Shown: piece by piece, positions 5,619 through 9,589 of the stretch
How the letters are laid out: each line of letters opens with the position of its first letter
Position numbering within the stretch: position 1 is the stretch's first letter
NCBI GenBank assembly: GCA_034431765.1
Contig: DAOUDD010000025.1
Location: forward strand, 1 to 9,589
From: DASYAN01 sp034431765
Lineage (GTDB): Bacteria > Chloroflexota > Ktedonobacteria > Ktedonobacterales > Ktedonobacteraceae
Direction: 5' to 3'
Length of the DNA stretch: 9,589 bases
Translations under genes and position numbers: made by a program
Notes under the pieces: generated by a model
The model's input: the letters and a program-made list of their open reading frames with translations, nothing else
Told to the model about the DNA's origin: nothing
Database searches by the model: none

Positions 5619-5876
5619 TCAATGATGCAATGAGCTCATAAAGGATGAGGAGGGTGGAAGAGGCTCACCCCGTGCAAGCTGTTGTCGAAGACGATGAGGC
5701 TGCATTTGTTTGAGCACTTCTCGTACTCGCTCCGATACCTGTTCGCGTTCTAACACACCTTCTGGATCAGCCTCAAGTGCTGCTCGAAAGGGGGCATCGT
5801 GAAAAAGGCGATGGATAAATGCTCCAATCTGCTGCTCTTCTGACGTCTGTTCTTCTGGCATCTGTTCTTCTGGCAT
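5619..5876 (-). CDS. Second precursor-like small peptide with related leader
   Basis: The predicted product has 85 residues. Its middle, TSEEQQIGAFIHRLFHDAPF then RAALEADPEGVL and REVLKQMQPH, aligns with the leader of the Trp-containing peptide at 1812-2009. Shared positions include SEEQQI, an Asp-xxx-Arg, DPxxVL, EV and PH. The C-terminus (RLRQQLARGEPLPPSSSFMS, then SLHH) is different and has no Trp or Cys. The N-terminus holds a tandem MPEEQ repeat. The leader pattern DxxFRxxLxxDP is also like nitrile-hydratase-type RiPP leaders. GAGGAGAG at 5883-5890 places the start at ATG 5876, although the frame is open to an ATG at 5900 that overlaps the receiver stop. It is the last gene of a minus-strand group and converges on the kinase. 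It could be a second signal, a decoy or immunity-like peptide, or a non-secreted regulator; the function is unknown. Confidence 0.65.
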   Translation of the reverse strand: MPEEQMPEEQTSEEQQIGAFIHRLFHDAPFRAALEADPEGVLEREQVSERVREVLKQMQPHRLRQQLARGEPLPPSSSFMSSLHH

Positions 5877-5880
5877 CTGT
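5836..5880 (-). repeat. Three tandem 15-bp repeats encoding (M/T)(P/S)EEQ
   Basis: On the plus strand the units are TCTTCTGACGTCTGT (5836-5850) and two identical copies of TCTTCTGGCATCTGT (5851-5865, 5866-5880). They encode MPEEQ, MPEEQ and TSEEQ at the peptide N-terminus. In-frame repeats like this can expand or contract by slippage and offer several alternative ATG starts (5876, 5861). Confidence 0.85.
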
Positions 5881-5882
5881 TT

Positions 5883-5890
5883 CTCTCCTC
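5883..5890 (-). promoter_or_regulatory. Ribosome-binding site deciding second peptide start
   Basis: GAGGAGAG reads on the minus strand from 5890 to 5883, 6 nt before the ATG at 5876. It favours this start over the upstream in-frame ATG codons at 5900 and 5897, which would need a site within the receiver gene. Confidence 0.6.
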
Positions 5891-5896
5891 TTTGCA

Positions 5897-6295
5897 TCAT
5901 TGCTCAGGTGTAGCTCGTGCTCTGGCTATTTCCTGCTCTACTATTTTCAGAACTTCTGCATAATGGAATGGTTTAAGAATGATAGGGGCAGAGGGCATCG
6001 TTGCCCGTGCGTGCTCAACTTCAACATGACCTGCACCAGTGATAAAAATCACTGGCATTGTGCTCGTTGAGGGCATCATTTGGCGGAGGGATTGAACAGT
6101 TTCTAAACCAGACAAACCACCCGGCAACATAAGATCAACGAGAAGAAGGTCATATGGCAGTTTTTCTTGTCCCTTAAAAGCATCGAGGAAATCTAATCCT
6201 CGTTCATAGGTGTCTGTATGATGTCCACGGAGCGTGAATGCCGTTTCGAGCATGCTGTTTATCAGTGTATTGTCCTCTATAACGCCAATTTCCAC
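5897..6295 (-). CDS. Stand-alone CheY-like response regulator receiver
   Basis: This single receiver domain has 132 residues and a complete active site: acidic pair Glu7-Asp8 in VIEDN, acceptor Asp54 in LLLVDLMLPGG, Thr86 in FITGAG and Lys108 in LKPF. It has no output domain. The start codon is GTG at 6295, preceded by GGAAGGTGAG on the minus strand; the ATG two bases upstream (6297) is in another frame and stops after a few codons. It lies 134 bp downstream of the HTH-GAF gene on the same strand and 20 bp upstream of the second peptide gene, so the three may form an operon. Being convergent with the kinase gene, it is a plausible phosphate acceptor for that kinase, in competition with the receiver at 480-872. 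Confidence 0.9.
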   Translation of the reverse strand: MEIGVIEDNTLINSMLETAFTLRGHHTDTYERGLDFLDAFKGQEKLPYDLLLVDLMLPGGLSGLETVQSLRQMMPSTSTMPVIFITGAGHVEVEHARATMPSAPIILKPFHYAEVLKIVEQEIARARATPEQ

Positions 6296-6430
6296 ATCTC
6301 ACCTTCCTTTCACGTAAAGTCAGTTTTGATTTCATCGGCAAGCAATCTATTTTCTTCTCTCGTCTCCATTTTCTGCTGCTCCCAACTGTGTAGACGAACA
6401 CCTTTTATTCTCCCTCTGGAAGAAGAGGTT

Positions 6431-7447
6431 TTATGATGGTGGAAGCTCGATATCGTGAGGAACTCCCGTGAGAAATGTGTGTAGAACGATTTGCTCTGCC
6501 TGGGAGCGACTCATGGTTTTCTGCTGCTGCTGCGCAGAGAGAAGAATGCTACTTACTTTATCATTAAAAGTCGAGAGAAATAAGAGCTGAATTTCAGCTT
6601 CCGGCATCGTCGTTAATTCTATCTCTTCCAGAGCGTAAAAATCAACGTCTCGAAAGGTGAGTGAGAGCAGGTCACAATACCGCTTAATCACGGCAAATCG
6701 AAGGTCGGAAAAAAAATGCTGTTGTGTGGAGAAGACGAGCAGGCAGCCTGCAACGCGTCCAGCCCTTTGTAACGGATACGCGAGGAGGCTATTAGTATGT
6801 CTGGTGATATTCTTTGCTTCATGTGAAAGCAAAAAATGCTCTTGTTTTGTATCATTGTACGTGATCGGTTGACAGCGTGAGACGACAGAGCCTGCAATGG
6901 ACTCTGCCCCTAAAAAATAGATGCTCGTGTTTGAAATCATCGTTGGCCATGTCGTACTGGCTTGAAAAAGGTGCTCACGAAGAGTCCGTACTCGTGAGTC
7001 ATATGAGGGGATGGGTGCAACGCATTGTGCAAGAAGTGTGGCAACCCCTGATCGACCTGTATCAAGTTGCCGTACGACCTGCTGTAAGATGAGCCTTCGT
7101 ATCTCCCACACTGCTAATGGATGGGTTGCATTCACGTATTCCTCAAGAACTCGGGCATACACAGTTGATGGAATGTCAGGAATAGTATCTTCAACATCGA
7201 CAACGTCGAGCCGCTCTGCAATGTCTGGAAATTCTTCTCCGATCAGCTTTACAAGAATGTATCTGTATTGGGGGAGTGCTTCAATAAGGGTACGAAAATT
7301 CTGTAATCGTGGTTTTGAACCTACCTCTGTCCACCGTTCAATAGTTCTCACATCAATACCTAACAGCTTTGCCAAGCGTCGTTTTTCTTGTACATCCTCG
7401 ATAACCCGTGCCAGAACCTCACGCCATGTGCTTGGCTCTTTTTGCAT
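6431..7447 (-). CDS. HTH regulator with C-terminal GAF-like domain
   Basis: The product has 338 residues from ATG 7447. Residues 20-50 contain a helix-turn-helix, KRRLAKLLGIDVRTIERWTE, and the following segment (SKPRLQNFRTLIEAL) continues like a small XRE-type domain. A helical linker follows. From about 130 to 285 comes a GAF-like region, including ISNTSIYFLGAES, ITRHTNSLLAYPLQRAGRVA and GCLLVFSTQQHFFSDLRFAV. GAF domains bind small ligands or mediate contacts; the ligand here is unknown. The frame is open up to 7780, but the promoter at 7478-7506 starts transcription near 7471, and GGAGAG (7452-7457) lies just before ATG 7447. ATG 7459 is a second option. It may be the DNA-binding output missing from the two lone receivers, but no direct link is visible. 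Confidence 0.8.
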   Translation of the reverse strand: MQKEPSTWREVLARVIEDVQEKRRLAKLLGIDVRTIERWTEVGSKPRLQNFRTLIEALPQYRYILVKLIGEEFPDIAERLDVVDVEDTIPDIPSTVYARVLEEYVNATHPLAVWEIRRLILQQVVRQLDTGRSGVATLLAQCVAPIPSYDSRVRTLREHLFQASTTWPTMISNTSIYFLGAESIAGSVVSRCQPITYNDTKQEHFLLSHEAKNITRHTNSLLAYPLQRAGRVAGCLLVFSTQQHFFSDLRFAVIKRYCDLLSLTFRDVDFYALEEIELTTMPEAEIQLLFLSTFNDKVSSILLSAQQQQKTMSRSQAEQIVLHTFLTGVPHDIELPPS

Positions 7448-7477
7448 AGAACTCTCCATTTCTTTGCTAGTACGTAC

Positions 7478-7506
7478 AGTATATACAAAGCATGTTCGTC
7501 TGTCGA
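7478..7506 (-). promoter_or_regulatory. Sigma70-type promoter of HTH-GAF gene
   Basis: On the minus strand, TCGACA (7506-7501) and TATACT (7483-7478) are separated by exactly 17 bp, each matching five of six consensus bases. Transcription would start near 7471, about 24 nt before ATG 7447. This promoter lies inside the long open frame running up to 7780 and argues that the upstream part of that frame is not translated. Confidence 0.65.
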
Positions 7507-7770
7507 TGTGCAGCAAAAACTCATATCCTCTCTTTATGACCATACTAGGCAAATAGCGAAACAAAATGCCTAATATAGTTGCAAAAAAAGAAAATATATG
7601 GTACGTTTGGTAATGAGATAGTCGGTTGCTTGTTCTTCTTAAGAAAAGTATCTTTGAGAAGGTTCTTTGCAGATGCAAGGAGGATGAAGAGCATCTCATT
7701 CCAGGCATACGTTCCAAGCTATAGCGAAGCGGAAAAATAGAGCACTCCTTTCCTGCATTCGTGCAAATAA
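7507..7770. other. Gene-free AT-rich stretch upstream of HTH-GAF promoter
   Basis: The minus-strand frame is open here, but the product shows no recognisable domain, and the stretch lies upstream of a strong promoter. It includes A-rich tracts (for example 7580-7595). It also has a 6-bp inverted repeat, AGATGC (7671-7676) and GCATCT (7691-7696), whose loop holds AAGGAGGATG. No gene was recognised. Confidence 0.5.
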
Positions 7771-7795
7771 GGAGAGACATCGCTTATCTCTCTCC
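7771..7795 (-). terminator. Rho-independent terminator overlapping end of XRE gene
   Basis: GGAGAGA (7771-7777) and TCTCTCC (7789-7795) form a perfect 7-bp stem with an 11-nt loop. Read on the minus strand the stem is followed by TTATTT. The XRE stop codon (7784-7786) lies in the loop. It should separate the XRE transcript from the HTH-GAF gene downstream. Confidence 0.55.
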
Positions 7796-8023
7796 AAAAA
7801 CGGGTTCAGAGTCATCATATTCAATTGTGTACAGTGTTTCAACCTTCACATGGAGGGCAAGAGCAATTCGTGCAAGTGTACTAAGGTATGCTTCATGAAA
7901 TGGATCTTTCCAAATTTTGTCCATAGTTCCAGGTGCAACGTCTGCAAGGCGACTCAACTTTGCGCGTGTGATCTTTCGCTCATCCGCGATCTGCTTGATA
8001 TGCAAGCGTACACGTATCATCAT
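7784..8023 (-). CDS. Small XRE/Cro-CI-type HTH transcriptional regulator
   Basis: This 79-residue protein consists of one Cro/CI-type helix-turn-helix domain: KQIADERKITRAKLSRLADV, APGTMDKIWKD, then LSTLARIALALHVKVETLY. A short acidic tail (EYDDSEPVFGER) follows. It is a paralogue of the small XRE protein at 102-314, with the same VRLxIK start and the same spacing of conserved residues. The two lie at opposite ends of the signalling cluster on the same strand. The ATG at 8023 has AGAGGA 4 nt upstream; the adjacent ATG at 8020 gives better spacing and may be the real start. It diverges from the NB-ARC gene with a 342-bp gap. Its targets are unknown; autoregulation would be usual for this size class. 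Confidence 0.9.
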   Translation of the reverse strand: MMIRVRLHIKQIADERKITRAKLSRLADVAPGTMDKIWKDPFHEAYLSTLARIALALHVKVETLYTIEYDDSEPVFGER

Positions 8024-8365
8024 AACGTCCTCTACAGCAGCATGGGATGCTTTTGACTGTATCAGGAGTGAGTACGTGACGCAAGACCATTCTAATGAGT
8101 GTGTTTCACATGCACATATTTGGTGTATACCATAGATACATACTCTAAGGGGTACGTTTGACTATACCGAAAATAGTAGAAGGAGGTGAACTCTACAGCA
8201 GAAACTTTGGAGGCGGAGACGTGCGCGCTTTTCCAGGGCAACCGAACGTCCCGCCCTGTTACCCTCCCTGTAAAAGTCGGGCTATACCATTATAACCCGA
8301 CAGATACATATGAAACAAGCAAAAATGTAGGTCGTTTTTGGCACATATGTACTGCGGAAACTTTC
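8024..8365. other. Divergent intergenic region with SD-like site and open frame
   Basis: This stretch separates the XRE gene and the NB-ARC gene. A possible plus-strand promoter is TTCACA (8104-8109) and TATACC (8126-8131) with 16-bp spacing. AAGGAGGTGA at 8180-8189 is a near-perfect anti-16S complement, yet no ATG stands 5-10 nt behind it. From 8180 the frame is open and continuous with the NB-ARC gene. TAGATACATACTCTA at 8133-8147 resembles part of the repeat at 332-350 with two inserted bases. No separate gene was recognised. Confidence 0.45.
8276..8301. promoter_or_regulatory. 26-bp dyad upstream of NB-ARC gene
   Basis: GTCGGG, one base, TATA, then CCAT, then TATA, one base, CCCGAC: the arms 8276-8286 and 8291-8301 are complementary at ten of eleven positions around a 4-nt centre. 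It could be an operator for a dimeric regulator or an RNA hairpin in the leader of the NB-ARC gene. A hairpin at the edge of a small decayed mobile element is another reading. Confidence 0.5.
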
Positions 8366-9589
8366 ATGCAGACAAAACCACGAACAAAACTTCAGCGAGA
8401 GCGAGAGCGCAACAACCTCTCACAAGAAGAGGTGGCAGCAGCACTGAATACGACAGCGCGCACTGTGAGTCGCTGGGAACAAGGGGAAAGTTATCCTAAC
8501 CCCTACTTCCGCTCGCGCCTCTGCCAGCTTTTTGGAAAGAAGGCAGACGAGCTTGATCTCGAACTTTCTGGCCCGCAAGAGCTAGAAGATGCACTCTATG
8601 ATCCACGTATTCCTCTTCAAATCTCACTTGTGGATCGTGAGCACGAGATCAAACACTTGAAGCAGCGTTTGCTGCATGGAAATGTCGCTCTCTATGGTCT
8701 TCCAGGAATCGGGAAAAGCACGCTTGCTATTGCCCTCACCTATGATCAAGACATCAGAGCGCATTTCTCCGATGGCATTTTATGGGCTGGACTTGGACCA
8801 GCACCAAATACACGCGAAATTCTTCTTCGTTGGGAAAAACTGCTCGGACGTTCTCATCGCGAAGAAGAAGAGCATCCGCATTATGAATTAGCACATATTC
8901 TACGTGAGCATATTGCACAATCACGCTATCTCCTTGTGCTTGATGATGTATGGTCGGTACGGGATGCTGCAGAACTCTACGTCGGTGGACCCAATTGTAG
9001 CCATCTTGTTACAACTCGCTTTCCTGCAGTTGCACTACACACTGCTCCCGCTAATGCTGTACTCGTTCAGGAGTTAGCAGAGGAAGATGGCATCGAGCTA
9101 CTTACACGCCTTGCACCAGAGGTTGTCGAGCAGGAGCAGGAGCGAATTGCACAGCTGGTACAGGCTGTTGGTGGTTTGCCTCTTGCTCTTTCGTTAATGG
9201 GCAACTACCTTCGTGCCCAATCCTATTCGGGTCAACGACGACGTGTTCGATCTGCACTTGAGCGTCTTGCTCAAAGCGAACACCGATTGCATCTCGAAGA
9301 GTTACAACTTCCAGCTGAGGCACATACGAGTTTGCCAGTGGAGACAAAACGATCACTTGCCTCTATCATTGCTGTTTCACTTGCTCAGTTGTCAGAAACA
9401 ACACGGTCTGCGCTTGCCGCATTATCTCTGTTCAGTCCAAAGCCACACGTCTTTTCAGAAGCAGATGCCTTATTTGTTGCTCAGTGTACGACAGACGAGC
9501 TTGATGAGTTATCTGATGCAGGAATGCTACTTGGTGAGAACGATGGCGAATATACGTTACATCCGGTTGTATCTGACTACGCACGAGAG
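8366..9589 (+). CDS. XRE-NB-ARC (STAND-type) ATPase regulator, 3' truncated by window
   Basis: The visible 408 residues run off the right edge without a stop. An N-terminal XRE domain (RERNNLSQEEVAAALNTTAR then TVSRWEQGESYPNP, about residues 10-65) is followed by an NB-ARC nucleotide-binding domain. That domain has Walker A GLPGIGKST (from Gly111, Lys117), Walker B YLLVLDDVW (Asp193, Asp194), sensor LVTTRF (about 213-219) and the GLPLAL motif near 270. A winged-helix-like segment (KRSLASIIAVSLAQLSETTR on to LHPVVSDYARE) closes the visible part. Proteins of this class are signal-transducing ATPases that usually end in TPR or WD40 repeats, which would lie beyond the window. They act as regulators or defence-type sensors. 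ATG 8366 has only GGAAA upstream. The frame is open back to 8180, so an earlier GTG (8186) or TTG (8207) start would add up to 60 residues. Confidence 0.88.
   Translation, partial: MQTKPRTKLQRERERNNLSQEEVAAALNTTARTVSRWEQGESYPNPYFRSRLCQLFGKKADELDLELSGPQELEDALYDPRIPLQISLVDREHEIKHLKQRLLHGNVALYGLPGIGKSTLAIALTYDQDIRAHFSDGILWAGLGPAPNTREILLRWEKLLGRSHREEEEHPHYELAHILREHIAQSRYLLVLDDVWSVRDAAELYVGGPNCSHLVTTRFPAVALHTAPANAVLVQELAEEDGIELLTRLAPEVVEQEQERIAQLVQAVGGLPLALSLMGNYLRAQSYSGQRRRVRSALERLAQSEHRLHLEELQLPAEAHTSLPVETKRSLASIIAVSLAQLSETTRSALAALSLFSPKPHVFSEADALFVAQCTTDELDELSDAGMLLGENDGEYTLHPVVSDYARE

Noticed and set aside
7011..7556. 181-residue plus-strand open frame opposite the HTH-GAF gene
   Set aside because: Low-complexity Ser/Thr/Arg-rich translation lying antisense to a gene with clear domains; a shadow frame.
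7671..7740. Mini-ORF starting ATG 7684 behind AAGGAGG
   Set aside because: It is only 18 codons, with no spacing between the ribosome-binding site and ATG, and no recognisable product.
7448..7780. 111-residue N-terminal extension of the HTH-GAF frame
   Set aside because: A well-spaced promoter (7478-7506) and a ribosome-binding site before ATG 7447 lie inside it, and the extension has no recognisable domain.
8221..8235. GTGCGCG as a group II intron 5' end
   Set aside because: The following sequence shows none of the expected conserved domains and no intron-encoded protein is present.

Overview
The window looks like an accessory region from a moderately AT-rich bacterium, most likely a member of Ktedonobacteria (Chloroflexota). 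This placement is an inference. It rests on an XRE-NB-ARC ATPase, single-domain receivers, tiny XRE regulators and an HTH-plus-GAF-like protein packed together, with no database comparison.

Layout. Positions 52-96 hold a terminator for a gene entering from the left. A minus-strand XRE regulator (102-314) diverges from a receiver-only response regulator (480-872). Two near-identical 17-bp direct repeats sit between them. A degenerate receiver follows (1115-1537).

The core of the window is a plus-strand cassette driven by a good sigma70-type promoter (1679-1707). It encodes a 65-residue peptide precursor ending in HYWWR (1812-2009), a ComQ-like polyprenyl synthase (2155-3123), and a histidine kinase with about ten membrane segments (3162-5540). 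This matches the logic of the Bacillus ComQXPA quorum-sensing system: prenyltransferase, Trp-containing precursor, polytopic kinase. The order here is X-Q-P, and the kinase has a classical HisKA core.

Converging on the cassette from the right, on the minus strand, are an HTH plus GAF-like regulator (6431-7447, with its own promoter at 7478-7506), a receiver-only response regulator (5897-6295) and a second small precursor-like peptide (5619-5876). The second peptide's N-terminal half aligns with that of the Trp-containing peptide (SEEQQI, DxxxR, DPxxVL, EVxxxxxPH). Its C-terminal half differs and has no Trp. The two peptides look like a shared leader with divergent cores.

A second small XRE regulator (7784-8023), paralogous to the first, lies at the other flank. 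After 342 bp with no firm gene comes an XRE-NB-ARC protein that runs off the right edge (8366-9589).

Proposed working model (inference): the synthase prenylates the Trp-containing peptide, the product acts outside the cell on the polytopic kinase, and phosphate passes to one or more of the stand-alone receivers. No LuxR-type ComA and no exporter or protease is visible, so the DNA-binding output and the export step are either outside the window or unconventional. No tRNA, rRNA, CRISPR array or intact transposase was seen.
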